Assembly (NCBI RefSeq): GCF_900114785.1
Contig: NZ_FOUG01000023.1
Coordinates: forward strand, 1-64,000
Source of the DNA: Variovorax sp. OV329
GTDB lineage: Bacteria > Pseudomonadota > Gammaproteobacteria > Burkholderiales > Burkholderiaceae_C
Direction: 5' to 3'
DNA length: 64,000 bases
The translations under genes and the position numbers were made by a program. Shown in pieces: positions 54,017 through 63,087 of this stretch. The notes under the pieces were generated by a model that was not told the origin of the DNA, did not search any database, and saw only the letters and a program-made list of their open reading frames with translations. Numbering within the stretch: the first letter of the stretch is position 1; each line of letters starts with the position of its first letter.

Positions 54017-54370
54017 ATGAATACCCTGTCCGACCGTGCCATGCTCGAGCGTGCCCTCATCGCCATCGAACAGGTGATGGGCAAGCGTGACGCGGTCCTG
54101 GGCTGGGGCGTGCCTGCCGGCACGCCGGCGCACGAGGCCACCAGCCTGTGCCTGGCCGCCGCATCGGCGCTGGTGGACGTGGCGCAGACGCTGCTTCGCC
54201 AGCCCACCGAGTCCTCGCGCGAGGTGCTCAGCGCCGAGTGGCAGGCAGTCATCGCGCACACGAAGAACGCAGGCCGCACGGCGCACCAGGCCGTGCTTCT
54301 GCTGGCCACGCAGCAGAACCTGGTTGCCGCGCAGGGCGGCGTGCTCCTCACGGGCAACGGCAAGCCCTGA
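54017..54370 (+). CDS. Small helical protein of unknown function
   Basis: A 117-residue, Ala-rich, mostly helical protein without signal peptide or cysteines (MNTLSDRAMLERALIAIEQV, then SLCLAAASALVDVAQTLLRQ). I do not recognise the family. ATG 54017 is preferred because the residues before it (MMAGCSASRRPPRLLTLP from 53963) look like leader sequence, but neither start has a clear ribosome site. Its stop overlaps the start of the zinc-ribbon gene (TGATG), so the two form a unit. Confidence 0.5.
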   Translation: MNTLSDRAMLERALIAIEQVMGKRDAVLGWGVPAGTPAHEATSLCLAAASALVDVAQTLLRQPTESSREVLSAEWQAVIAHTKNAGRTAHQAVLLLATQQNLVAAQGGVLLTGNGKP

Positions 54371-55212
54371 TGGCCATCGTCTGCCCGGCCTGCGGTACGG
54401 AGAACCGGTCGATCGCGAAGTTCTGCATCGAGTGCATCGAGCCCCTGCCCACCGGCTTCGCGCGCACCAGGCAGATGCCCGCTGCGCCGTCGGAACCGCC
54501 AGAGGATGAAATGCCCTCGGCATTGGCTGCCTTTGCTTCTGCAGGACCACCGTCGCCACTGATGCCGCCGATCAAGCTGCCGACCATGCCCGGCGACTGG
54601 CCGCCCGGGTCGCGTCGCAAGGGCCGCGGCAAGGCCATCGGCGCGGCCCTCCTGGCCCTGCTGGTGGTGGGAGCTGTCGGCGTTCTTGCTGTGGGCGAGG
54701 ACCTGGGCGGCGGCAGGGGGGAGGGCGGCGCCGCGGTGCAGGCCGCCGAGATCACGACGACGCCGCATCGACAGGCGTCGGGTTCGGTGGAAGCACCGGC
54801 GTCCGCCGTCCCGGCCGTGGTGATGCCACCGGAAAGGGCACCCACTGCGGCGGAGGCGCTGGCACCTGGCGAATCCATCGTCGCGGACAACTTGCCGGCA
54901 GGACGGCTCCAGCCCCTGAAGCCCGCCGCTGCACCGCCGGCAATGGCCGCGGCGACGCCGGTGGCGCGCCCTGCGGTGGCGGCCGTGCAGGCAGCGTCGG
55001 CTCCCGCCAGCACGCTCCCCACCATCACCGGCAAGTTGGAGCAGGCCGAGGCCTTGTTCGGCCGCTGCGACCGCCTGAACTTCATCGCCGCGTCCCGCTG
55101 CAGGGTGGACCAGTGCGAACAGGCGGCGAACCGACAGCGCAAGGAATGCCAGCCGGTGCTGGCCCAGCAGCGCTTGATCGAAGAAAAGCGCAATCCGACG
55201 CTCGCCAACTGA
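54370..55212 (+). CDS. Zinc-ribbon single-pass membrane protein of unknown function
   Basis: A 280-residue protein. Residues 5-22 form a zinc ribbon (CPACGTENRSIAKFCIEC, C5/C8/C19/C22). A proline-rich linker leads to a transmembrane helix at ~89-108 (IGAALLALLVVGAVGVLAVG). The periplasmic part is Ala/Pro-rich, then ends in a compact four-cysteine region (GRCDRLNFIAASRCRVDQC, then KECQPV) that could form two disulfides. Coupled to the small helical gene upstream. No function known to me. Confidence 0.7.
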   Translation: MAIVCPACGTENRSIAKFCIECIEPLPTGFARTRQMPAAPSEPPEDEMPSALAAFASAGPPSPLMPPIKLPTMPGDWPPGSRRKGRGKAIGAALLALLVVGAVGVLAVGEDLGGGRGEGGAAVQAAEITTTPHRQASGSVEAPASAVPAVVMPPERAPTAAEALAPGESIVADNLPAGRLQPLKPAAAPPAMAAATPVARPAVAAVQAASAPASTLPTITGKLEQAEALFGRCDRLNFIAASRCRVDQCEQAANRQRKECQPVLAQQRLIEEKRNPTLAN

Positions 55213-55378
55213 GCACCGTCGCGGGGGTCCGAAGGGCGAACCCGCAAAAGGATCGATCATCGATCAGCTCGGTGCGCTTGGTGTACGGCACCCGTCCCTG
55301 AACCTTGGCAGGTGGCGGGTCGGCTTCGTACAGTGAGGCATCTCCTCTTCCGAAGCACCCTCAGCAGAGCGCACCCCC

Positions 55379-56212
55379 ATGATCAGCGGAAAGACCACTC
55401 TCATCGCCCATCTGGGCTACCCCACCGAATCCTTCAAGGCGCCGATGATCTACAACCCGTGGTTCGAGCGCCACGGCATCGACGCCGTCGTGATGCCCAT
55501 GGGCGTGAAACCTGCAGACTACCCCGAGGTGCTCAAGTCGCTGGCGCGGCTCACCAACCTGCGCGGCGCGTTGGTGACCATGCCGCACAAGGTCACGACC
55601 ATGGGCCTGGTGGACGAAGTGACCACCACCGCGCGCATCGCCGGTGCCTGCAACGCCATCCTCGTGCGGCCTGACGGCACTCTGCTGGGCGACCAGTTCG
55701 ATGGCGCCGGCTTCGTGCGCGGCGTGGAGCGCAAGGGGCGTGCGCTCAAGGGCACGCGCGTGCTGGTCTCCGGCACGGGCGGGGTGGGCTCTGCCATCGC
55801 GGCCTCTCTGGCGGCGGCCGGCGTGGCCGAGCTGGCGCTGTTCGACCTGAACCTGGAATCGGCGGATGCGCTGGCCTCGCGCCTGCGCAGCCATTACCCG
55901 CAGCTGAAGGTGGGCACCGGCTCGAAGGACCCGGCTGGCTTCGACGTGGTGGTCAACGCCACGCCCCTGGGCATGAAGGAAGGCGACCCGCTTCCCTTCG
56001 ACATCTCGAAGATCTCGCCGCAGGCGCTGGTGGGCGAGGTGGTGATGAAGTCCGAATACACGCCGCTGCTGCGCGCCGCCAAGGACAAGGGCTGCATGGT
56101 TCAGGTGGGTACCGACATGCTGTTCGAGATGATTCCCGCCTACCTCGAGTTCTTCGGCTTCGGCAGCACCACCCCCGAGGAACTGCGGGCCGTGGCACAG
56201 CTACAGTACTAG
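55379..56212 (+). CDS. aroE: Shikimate dehydrogenase family protein, atypical AroE
   Basis: A 277-residue NADP-type shikimate dehydrogenase homologue. The catalytic Lys (LVTMPHKVTTM) and Asp (GDQFDGAGFVRG) and the Rossmann motif SGTGGVGSAIA are kept. The N-terminal substrate motif, usually SLSP-like, here reads YPTESFKAPMIYNP, so the two serines that hold the substrate carboxylate are not both present. Paired with aroQ 41 bases downstream. It is probably a quinate/shikimate-pathway paralogue rather than the housekeeping AroE. Confidence 0.8.
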   Translation: MISGKTTLIAHLGYPTESFKAPMIYNPWFERHGIDAVVMPMGVKPADYPEVLKSLARLTNLRGALVTMPHKVTTMGLVDEVTTTARIAGACNAILVRPDGTLLGDQFDGAGFVRGVERKGRALKGTRVLVSGTGGVGSAIAASLAAAGVAELALFDLNLESADALASRLRSHYPQLKVGTGSKDPAGFDVVVNATPLGMKEGDPLPFDISKISPQALVGEVVMKSEYTPLLRAAKDKGCMVQVGTDMLFEMIPAYLEFFGFGSTTPEELRAVAQLQY

Positions 56213-56253
56213 CCGCACCAGAACTCCACCTGCCTTCGCGGCACTCGCCCATC

Positions 56254-56709
56254 ATGAAGAAGATCCTCGTTCTCAACGGCCCCAATCTCAACCTGCTCGG
56301 CACGCGCGAGCCTGCCACCTATGGCCACGAAACCCTGGCCGACGTCGAGGAAATGTGCCGCGAGGCCGGGCAGAAGCTGGGCGTGGAAGTGGACTGCCGC
56401 CAATCCAACCACGAAGGCCAGCTGATCGACTGGATCCACGAGGCCGGCCGCGAGATCGCCGCGGGCCGAATGCTGGGCGTGGTGATGAACCCGGGCGCTT
56501 ATACCCACACCTCGATCGCGCTGCACGACGCCATCAAGGGCGCCAGCGTGACGCTCATCGAGCTGCACATCTCCAACGTGCATGCGCGCGAATCCTTTCG
56601 CCACCACTCGTACATCTCGCCTGCGGCGCGCGGCATCATTGTCGGCCTGGGCGTGAAGGGCTATGCGCTCGCCATCGAGGCGCTGGTGCGCGTGACCAGC
56701 GCCGACTGA
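56254..56709 (+). CDS. aroQ: Type II 3-dehydroquinate dehydratase
   Basis: A 151-residue AroQ, a dodecameric enzyme that interconverts 3-dehydroquinate and 3-dehydroshikimate. Active-site blocks are VLNGPNLNLLGTREPATYG (Arg and Tyr of the lid), MNPGAYTHTSIALHDAI and ELHISNVHARESFRHHSYIS. In many Burkholderiales the housekeeping aroQ sits next to accBC; here it is with the atypical aroE, which suggests a catabolic or secondary copy. Confidence 0.92.
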   Translation: MKKILVLNGPNLNLLGTREPATYGHETLADVEEMCREAGQKLGVEVDCRQSNHEGQLIDWIHEAGREIAAGRMLGVVMNPGAYTHTSIALHDAIKGASVTLIELHISNVHARESFRHHSYISPAARGIIVGLGVKGYALAIEALVRVTSAD

Positions 56710-56723
56710 GCAAGGCGAAAGGC

Positions 56724-58259
56724 TCAGCTGCCCGAGGCGACTGCCTTGTAGCGGGTGACATGCCCGCGGCCGTCCACGCTTTCCAGGTGGACGTCGAAGC
56801 CCCAGAGGCGGGCCACGTGCTTGAGCACTTCGTTGGCCTCCTTGTTCAGGGGGCGGTCGTTGTGCTGCGTGTGGCGCAGCGTCAGTGAGCGGTCGCCGCG
56901 CAGGTTCACGCTCCAGACCTGGATGTTGGGCTCGCGGTGGTTCAGGTCGTACTGGCGCGACAGTGATTCGCGCAGCTGCCGGTAGCCGCTGTCGTCGTGG
57001 ATGGCGGACACCTCCAGTTCGGGGTCGTCCTCGTTGTCGCGCACGGCGAACAGGCGGAAATCGCGCATCAGCTTGGGCGAGAGGAACTGGCCGATGAAGC
57101 TCTCGTCCTTGAAGTTGCGCATGGCGTAGTCCAGCGAGGTCTGCCAGTTGGTGCCGGCCATGTCGGGGAACCAGCGCTTGTCTTCCTCGGTGGGCTTCTC
57201 GCAGATGCGCCGCAGGTCGGTGTACATCGCGAAGCCCAGCGCATAGGGGTTGATGCCGCTGTAGGCGCGGTGGCCGATGGGCGGCTGGAACACCACGTTG
57301 GTGTGCGACTGCAGCCACTCGATCATGAAGCCGTCGGCCAGCAGGCCCTCGTCGTACATGGTGTTGAGCAGGGTGTAGTGCCAGAAGGTGGCCCAGCCCT
57401 CGTTCATCACCTGCGTCTGGCGCTGCGGGTAGAAGTACTGCGCCACCTTGCGCACGATGCGCACCACCTCGCGCTGCCAGGGCTCCAGCAGGGGCGCGTT
57501 CTTCTCGATGAAGTACAGCAGGTTCTCCTGCGGCTCGGCGGGGAAGCGGCGGGAGACCTCCTCGGCCGCGTCGCCGCCGGCCTTTCGGGGCAAGGTGCGC
57601 CACAGGTCGTTCACCTGCTGCTGCAGGTAATGCTCGCGGTCCTCGCGGCGGGTCTGCTCCTGCGCCAGCGACAGCTTCTGCGGCCGGCGGTAGCGGTCCA
57701 CGCCGTGGTTCATCAGCGCATGGCAGGAATCGAGCAGGTCTTCGACCGCCGCCAGCCCATGCTTTTCCTCGCACTCGGCGATGTAGGCGCGCGCATAGAC
57801 CAGGTAGTCGATGATGGACGAGGCATCCGTCCACATCTTGAAGAGGTAGTTGCCCTTGAAGAAGCTGTTGTGGCCGTAGGCCGCGTGCGCGATCACCAGG
57901 GCCTGCATCGCCATGGTGTTCTCTTCCATGAGGTAGGAGATGCAGGGATCGGAATTGATGACGATCTCGTAGGCCAGTCCCATGTGGCCGCGGCGGTAGT
58001 TCTTCTCGGTGGAGATGAACTGCTTGCCGTAGGACCAGTGGCGGTAGATGACCGGCATGCCCACCGAGGCATAGGCGTCCATCATCTGCTCTGCCGTGAT
58101 GATCTCCAGCTGGTTGGCGTAGGTGTCGAGCTTGTAGCCGCGCGCCACCCGGGCGATCTCGCCGTGGTATTGCTCGATGAGCTCGAAGGTCCAGTCCGAA
58201 GGGCTGGGCAGCGGCTCGCGCGCCTTGGTCTTGGGCATTTCCAGGTCGACGGTGCTCAT
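56724..58259 (-). CDS. SpoVR family protein (YcgB)
   Basis: A 511-residue SpoVR/YcgB-family protein. Family blocks include SDWTFELIEQYHGEIARVAR, GKQFISTEKNYRRGHMGLAY, AHAAYGHNSFFKGNYLF, MNEGWATFWHYTLLNTMYDE and NPYALGFAMYTDLRRICEKP. The family is linked to spore cortex formation in Bacillus and to stationary-phase stress in Gram-negatives, acting with PrkA and YeaH; the biochemical role is unclear. ATG 58259 overlaps the yeaH stop. Confidence 0.92.
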   Translation of the reverse strand: MSTVDLEMPKTKAREPLPSPSDWTFELIEQYHGEIARVARGYKLDTYANQLEIITAEQMMDAYASVGMPVIYRHWSYGKQFISTEKNYRRGHMGLAYEIVINSDPCISYLMEENTMAMQALVIAHAAYGHNSFFKGNYLFKMWTDASSIIDYLVYARAYIAECEEKHGLAAVEDLLDSCHALMNHGVDRYRRPQKLSLAQEQTRREDREHYLQQQVNDLWRTLPRKAGGDAAEEVSRRFPAEPQENLLYFIEKNAPLLEPWQREVVRIVRKVAQYFYPQRQTQVMNEGWATFWHYTLLNTMYDEGLLADGFMIEWLQSHTNVVFQPPIGHRAYSGINPYALGFAMYTDLRRICEKPTEEDKRWFPDMAGTNWQTSLDYAMRNFKDESFIGQFLSPKLMRDFRLFAVRDNEDDPELEVSAIHDDSGYRQLRESLSRQYDLNHREPNIQVWSVNLRGDRSLTLRHTQHNDRPLNKEANEVLKHVARLWGFDVHLESVDGRGHVTRYKAVASGS

Positions 58260-59548
58260 GTGGGCGCTCCCTCTTTCTTGAACAGGTCGCGGAACACCGG
58301 GTAGATGTCCTGCGCGTCCGATACCTTGCGCATGGCGAAGTTCTTGTGGGACTCGGCCAGTTGCGCGTATTCCTCCCACAGGTTCTGCTCGGCGTCGGCC
58401 ACCTGCACGTAGGCGTAGTAGCGCACCAGGGGCAGAAGCTGGTCGTCGAGGATCTTGCGGCACTGGCCGCTGTCCTGGTGCCAGTTGTCGCCGTCGCTGG
58501 CCTGCGCACCGTAGATGTTCCACTCGTTGCTCGGGTAGCGGGCGCGCACGATTTCGTGCATGAGCTTGAGCGCGCTGGACACCACGGTGCCGCCGGTCTC
58601 GGTGGTGTGGAAGAACTCGTCTTCGGTCACCTCGGTGGCCTGCGTGTGGTGGCGGATGAAGACCAGCTCGATCTTGTCGTAGTGCCGCGTGAGGAAGAGG
58701 TACAGCAGCATGAAGAAGCGCTTGGACATGTCCTTGCGCGCCTCGTCCATGGAGCCCGACACGTCCATCAGGCAGAACATCACCGCCTTCGCCGAGGGCA
58801 CCGGGATGCGCACGCGGTTGCGGTAGCGCAGGTCGATGGGGTCGAGGAAGGGGATGCGCTTGGCGCCCTTCTTCATCTCCTCGATCTTCAGCTCGGTTTC
58901 CTTGATCTCGCGGATGATGAGTTCGTCTTCCAGCGCGCGCGGATTGCGCTTGAGCTTGAGCAGGAGTTCTTCCAGCGCACGCAGCTCGCGCCGGGGCTCG
59001 CCACCCAGCGCGATGCGCCGCGACAGCGCGCCGCGCATGGAGCGCACCACGTGCAGGTTGCTGGGCATGCCGTCGGTGACGAAGCCGGCGCGGTGGCTCT
59101 TCCACTCGGGCACCTCGGCCAGCTGCGTGCGCACGAGGTGCGGCAGGGCCAGGTCCTCGAAGAAGACCCGCATGAATTCTTCCTTGGTCAGGCGGAAGAC
59201 GAAGTCGTCCTCGCCCTCGCCGCTGTCGGCCGCCTGCGAGCCGCCGCTACCGCCGCCGCCGCTCTGGGGTCGCTCGATGCGGTCGCCCTTGATGTACTCG
59301 CGGTTGCCGGGGTGCACGTATTCGCGGTTGCCGCCGTCGCCGTGGCCGAACACCGGCTCGGACACGTCATGGCGCGGGAGGATGACGTCCTCGCCCTGCT
59401 CGAGGTCGCGGATGCCGCGGCCGCTGACAGCGCGCTTGACCGCCTCGCCGATCTGCTCCCGATAACGACGAAGGAAGCGCTCCCGATTGCCGATCGACTT
59501 GTTCTTCCCGGACAACCGGCGGTCGATGATCTGCTGCAGCACGGACAA
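58256..59548 (-). CDS. yeaH: YeaH/YhbH family (DUF444) protein
   Basis: A 430-residue DUF444 protein with a VWA-like domain. The MIDAS motif MFCLMDVSGSMDEARKDM lies near residue 265, and the N-terminus MSVLQQIIDRRLSGKNKSIG and the RFLRRYREQI helix are typical. A low-complexity linker with many Gly and Ser is near 95-110. In E. coli, YeaH and the kinase YeaG are cotranscribed and act in nitrogen-starvation and stress responses. It lies between prkA and spoVR. Confidence 0.93.
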   Translation of the reverse strand: MSVLQQIIDRRLSGKNKSIGNRERFLRRYREQIGEAVKRAVSGRGIRDLEQGEDVILPRHDVSEPVFGHGDGGNREYVHPGNREYIKGDRIERPQSGGGGSGGSQAADSGEGEDDFVFRLTKEEFMRVFFEDLALPHLVRTQLAEVPEWKSHRAGFVTDGMPSNLHVVRSMRGALSRRIALGGEPRRELRALEELLLKLKRNPRALEDELIIREIKETELKIEEMKKGAKRIPFLDPIDLRYRNRVRIPVPSAKAVMFCLMDVSGSMDEARKDMSKRFFMLLYLFLTRHYDKIELVFIRHHTQATEVTEDEFFHTTETGGTVVSSALKLMHEIVRARYPSNEWNIYGAQASDGDNWHQDSGQCRKILDDQLLPLVRYYAYVQVADAEQNLWEEYAQLAESHKNFAMRKVSDAQDIYPVFRDLFKKEGAPT

Positions 59549-59598
59549 GGACTCTTCTCCTCAAGGGCGGCGCGCGCAAGGCGCGTCGCCCCCATTCT

Positions 59599-61521
59599 TC
59601 ACGAACTCTTGCGAACGCGCAGGTACCACTCGCACAACAGGCGCACCTGCTTGGCGGTATAGCCCTTCTTGACCATGCGGTTGACGAAGTCTTCGTGCTT
59701 CTTCATCTCGTCCGCACTGCTCTTGGCGTTGAAGCTGATGACGGGCAGCAGCTCCTCGGTGTTCGAGAACATCTTCTTCTCGATGACCGTGCGCAGCTTC
59801 TCGTAGCTGGTCCACAGCGGGTTCTTGCCCGCGTTGCCGGCCCGCGCACGCAGCACGAAGTTGACGATCTCGTTGCGGAAGTCCTTGGGGTTGCTGATGC
59901 CCGCGGGCTTCTCGATCTTCTCGAGCTCGGTGTTGAGGGAGCCGCGGTCGAAGACTTCGCCGGTGTCGGGGTCGCGGTACTCCTGGTCCTGGATCCAGTA
60001 GTCGGCGTAGGTGACGTAGCGGTCGAAGATGTTCTGGCCGTACTCGGAGTAGCTCTCCAGGTAGGCGGTCTGGATCTCCTTGCCGATGAACTCGGCATAG
60101 CGCGGCGCGATCAGCTCCTTGATGTAGCTGAGGTACTTCTGCTCGGTCTCGGGCGGGAACTGCTCGCGCTCGATCTGCTGCTCCAGCACGTACATGAGGT
60201 GCACCGGGTTGGCGGCGACTTCCGTGCTGTCGAAGTTGAACACCTTCGAGATGATCTTGAAGGCGAAGCGCGTGGAGATGCCCGCCATGCCTTCGTCCAC
60301 GCCGGCGTAGTCGCGGTATTCCTGGATGGACTTGGCCTTGGGGTCGGTGTCCTTGAGGTTGTCACCGTCGTACACCAGCATCTTGCTGAAGATGCTGGAG
60401 TTCTCGGGCTCCTTCAGGCGCGTGAGCACCGAGAACTGCGACATCATGCGCAGGGTTCCGGGCGCGCAGGGCGCATGCGCCAGCGAGGAGTTGCGCACCA
60501 GCTTCTCGTAGATCTTGATCTCTTCGGACACCCGCAGGCAGTAGGGCACCTTCACGATGTAGATGCGGTCCAGGAAGGCTTCGTTGTTCTTGTTGTTGCG
60601 GAAGGCCTTCCACTCGCTCTCGTTGCTGTGCGCGAGCACGATGCCGTCGAAGGGAATGGCGCCGAAGCCCTCGGTGCCCTTGTAGTTGCCTTCCTGCGTG
60701 GCCGTCAGCAGCGGGTGCAGCACCTTGATGGGCGCCTTGAACATTTCCACGAACTCGAGCAGGCCCTGGTTGGCCAGGCACAAGCCGCCGGAGTAGGCAT
60801 AGGCGTCCGGGTCGCTCTGCGCATAGGTCTCGAGCTTGCGGATGTCGATCTTGCCGACCAGCGAGGAGATGTCCTGGTTGTTCTCGTCGCCCGGCTCGGT
60901 CTTGGCCACCGCCACCTGGCGCAGCACCGAGGGAAAGCGCTTGACGATCTGGAACTGGCGGATGTCCCCGCCATACTCTTCCAGCCGCTTCACGGCCCAG
61001 GGCGAGAGGATGCGCTGCAGGTAGCGGCGCGGAATGCCGTATTCCTTCTCGAGGATTTCGCCGTCTTCGTCGGCGTTGAACAGGCCCAGCGGCGACTCGT
61101 TGACCGGCGAATCCTTCAGCGAATAGAAGGGCACGTGCTCCATGAGCTGCTTGAGGCGCTCGGCGATCGAGCTCTTGCCACCGCCCACCGGGCCCAGCAG
61201 GTAGAGGATCTGCTTCTTCTCTTCGAGGCCCTGCGCCGCGTGGCGGAAGTAGGAGACCACCTGCTCGATGGCGTCCTCCATGCCGTAGAACTCCTTGAAG
61301 GCCGGGTAGATCTTGATGACCTTGTTGGAGAAGATCCGGGACAGCCGCGGGTCGTTGCGGGTGTCGACCAGCTCCGGCTCGCCGATGGCCTGCAGCATTC
61401 GCTCGGCAGCCGTGGCGTACGCGCTGGCGTCCCGTTTGCAGGCTTCCAGGTATTCCTGGAGTGAAAGAACCTCTTCCCGAGTCCGTTCGTAACGGGCTGC
61501 GAAGTTGCTGATGACATCCAT
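59599..61521 (-). CDS. prkA: PrkA/YeaG serine protein kinase
   Basis: A 640-residue PrkA-family protein: an AAA+ ATPase N-terminal half with Walker A LLGPVGGGKSS (~109-118) and a C-terminal kinase-like domain (NNKNNEAFLDRIYIVKVPYC, DRYVTYADYWIQDQEYRDPD). It phosphorylates serine in target proteins and, in E. coli YeaG, acts under nitrogen starvation and stress. ATG 61521 has a strong GGAGGTG 6-7 bases upstream. First gene of the prkA-yeaH-spoVR operon. Confidence 0.95.
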   Translation of the reverse strand: MDVISNFAARYERTREEVLSLQEYLEACKRDASAYATAAERMLQAIGEPELVDTRNDPRLSRIFSNKVIKIYPAFKEFYGMEDAIEQVVSYFRHAAQGLEEKKQILYLLGPVGGGKSSIAERLKQLMEHVPFYSLKDSPVNESPLGLFNADEDGEILEKEYGIPRRYLQRILSPWAVKRLEEYGGDIRQFQIVKRFPSVLRQVAVAKTEPGDENNQDISSLVGKIDIRKLETYAQSDPDAYAYSGGLCLANQGLLEFVEMFKAPIKVLHPLLTATQEGNYKGTEGFGAIPFDGIVLAHSNESEWKAFRNNKNNEAFLDRIYIVKVPYCLRVSEEIKIYEKLVRNSSLAHAPCAPGTLRMMSQFSVLTRLKEPENSSIFSKMLVYDGDNLKDTDPKAKSIQEYRDYAGVDEGMAGISTRFAFKIISKVFNFDSTEVAANPVHLMYVLEQQIEREQFPPETEQKYLSYIKELIAPRYAEFIGKEIQTAYLESYSEYGQNIFDRYVTYADYWIQDQEYRDPDTGEVFDRGSLNTELEKIEKPAGISNPKDFRNEIVNFVLRARAGNAGKNPLWTSYEKLRTVIEKKMFSNTEELLPVISFNAKSSADEMKKHEDFVNRMVKKGYTAKQVRLLCEWYLRVRKSS

Positions 61522-61980
61522 GTTCACACCTCCAACGACGATCAAGGGTGGGCGCTGCCCGGACCTTCCGCGCTGCACGCCGCCACTGCTTCCGCAAGAA
61601 ATGTGCTCAGCGTCGTTTGCATGCCTTCGGAAAATCCCTCTCTTTAGGCCCAATCCTGTTCTGCATCGTAATCAACAAAACGAAACGAGGGAATTGTTTT
61701 TCAAATTCAGAACGTGGTTCAGGCGCAAAAGTTCCTCACTGAACGCGGCAGCATTTGCCGCCGATGACAGACATATCGATACAACGTGAACAACTGTGCG
61801 GAACGACAAGAAACCATGCTGTCGGATCGGAAAAACAGGGTTTGCCTCAATGGTGCGATGCCACTCGGTCCAGAGGGCAGAGAGGCTCATTTCCACAATC
61901 TATAGGTAATAAACGAAACTGAGAAGAAAACTATTTCCTCAACTGTTTCATTTGGAATTAAAGTGGAGGACTGCGTGCAT
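61522..61980 (-). promoter_or_regulatory. Long AT-rich leader and promoter region of prkA
   Basis: About 460 bases without a supported gene. From ~61630 to ~61980 the sequence is markedly AT-rich for this window (for example AGAAGAAAACTATTTCCTCA). A short ORF at 61672-61896 has no ribosome site or recognisable product. A weak -24/-12-like element, GAGCAC-N5-TTGC on the minus strand (61608-61594), lies ~73 bases before the ATG, but the -24 GG is not kept. No riboswitch is recognised. Confidence 0.5.
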
Positions 61981-62008
61981 TGGCCGTTGTGCAATGCGCA
62001 AAAACAAA

Positions 62009-62032
62009 GGCAGCCCAAGGGCTGCCTTTTTT
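62009..62032. terminator. Bidirectional intrinsic terminator
   Basis: GGCAGCCC-AA-GGGCTGCC forms an 8-bp perfect stem followed by TTTTTT, with AAAACAAA on the other side. It lies 17 bases after the stop of the Bug receptor gene and separates that unit from the prkA leader. It can work in both directions. Confidence 0.85.
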
Positions 62033-62048
62033 CTTGTCTGTCAGCCGA

Positions 62049-63044
62049 TTACTCGACTTTGCCGATTCTCTTGACTGCACTTGTCATGCTGCGGGCATCC
62101 TGGTCCCAATAGGCCTGGAAATCCGCGGAATCGAGGTAGGCGATGGGGCTTCCGGCCTTCTCGATGACCTGCACGACCATCGGGTCCACGGCCGCCTTGG
62201 CAGCCGCAGCGCGCAGCCGGTTGACCACTTCGTCGGGCGTGCCCGCTGGCACGAACAGGCCCGACCACTGAGCGAACTTCACCGGATGGCCCAACTGCGT
62301 GAGGCTGGGCACGTCGGGCAGCGAAGCCAGTGGCTGCTCGCCCCAGTGCGCCAGGGCGCGCAGCCTGCCGGCCTTGATCTGCTGCGCCACGGTGGAGGGG
62401 CCGGTTGCCAGCGCATCCACCTGCCCGGCCAGCAGGGCCACGATGGCCGGGCCCGCGCCGGTGTAGGGAATGTGCGTCATGCGGAAGCCCGCTTCGTTCT
62501 TCAGCATCTCCATGGGCACGTGCATGGTGCCGTAGTTGCCGGAGCTGCCGTAGTTGAAGGTGCCGGGCCTGGCTTTCACGTCCGCGAGGAAGTCGGCCAT
62601 GCTCTTCCATGGTGCGTCCGCACGCACCACGAGCACCGTCGGGTCGGCGGTGAAGCGGGCGATCGGCTTGAACTGGTTCATCTGGTAGGCCGGCTTGCGC
62701 TCCAGGATGACGTCGGCCTCCGGCAGGATGGAGATCGACGACAGCGACAGCAGCACCGTGTAGCCGTCGGCCGGTGCGCGCGCCACCGCCCCGATGCCTA
62801 CCGCGCCCCCGGCGCCGGCACGGTTCTCCACCACCACGGTCTGCTTGAGCTCGCGCGAAAGCGATTCGGCCACCGGCCGGGCCACCGTGTCGGCCACGCC
62901 CCCGGGCGGGAAGGGCACGACCATGGTGATCGGCCTGGTGGGCCAGGCGCCCTGGGCGAAGGCTGCGGGTGCCCAGGCAGCGCCGGTGGCCACGGCGATG
63001 AGGAGTGCGGCATGGCGCAGCAGGCTGCGTCGGTGGCAGGACAT
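62049..63044 (-). CDS. Bug/TctC-family periplasmic solute receptor
   Basis: A 331-residue receptor of the Bug family. Signal peptide MSCHRRSLLRHAALLIAVAT cut after AFA (~30), then the opening QGAWPTRPITMVVPFPPGGV and ENRAGAGGAVGIGAVAR. It lies 43 bases after a fumarylacetoacetate-hydrolase-family gene, so the ligand may be an aromatic or dicarboxylic acid whose breakdown uses that enzyme. No TctAB transporter is nearby. A terminator follows. Confidence 0.87.
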   Translation of the reverse strand: MSCHRRSLLRHAALLIAVATGAAWAPAAFAQGAWPTRPITMVVPFPPGGVADTVARPVAESLSRELKQTVVVENRAGAGGAVGIGAVARAPADGYTVLLSLSSISILPEADVILERKPAYQMNQFKPIARFTADPTVLVVRADAPWKSMADFLADVKARPGTFNYGSSGNYGTMHVPMEMLKNEAGFRMTHIPYTGAGPAIVALLAGQVDALATGPSTVAQQIKAGRLRALAHWGEQPLASLPDVPSLTQLGHPVKFAQWSGLFVPAGTPDEVVNRLRAAAAKAAVDPMVVQVIEKAGSPIAYLDSADFQAYWDQDARSMTSAVKRIGKVE

Positions 63045-63087
63045 GGATCGGTCTCCGTTGTTTCGGGCGAAGGTGCTGGCTGGCCGC

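Noticed and set aside
61594..61608. Sigma-54 promoter for prkA
   Set aside because: The TTGC part fits, but the -24 element is GAGCAC without the essential GG, so it is only mentioned as weak.
61672..61896. 74-codon minus ORF in the prkA leader
   Set aside because: No ribosome site and no domain; the composition is that of the surrounding AT-rich non-coding DNA.
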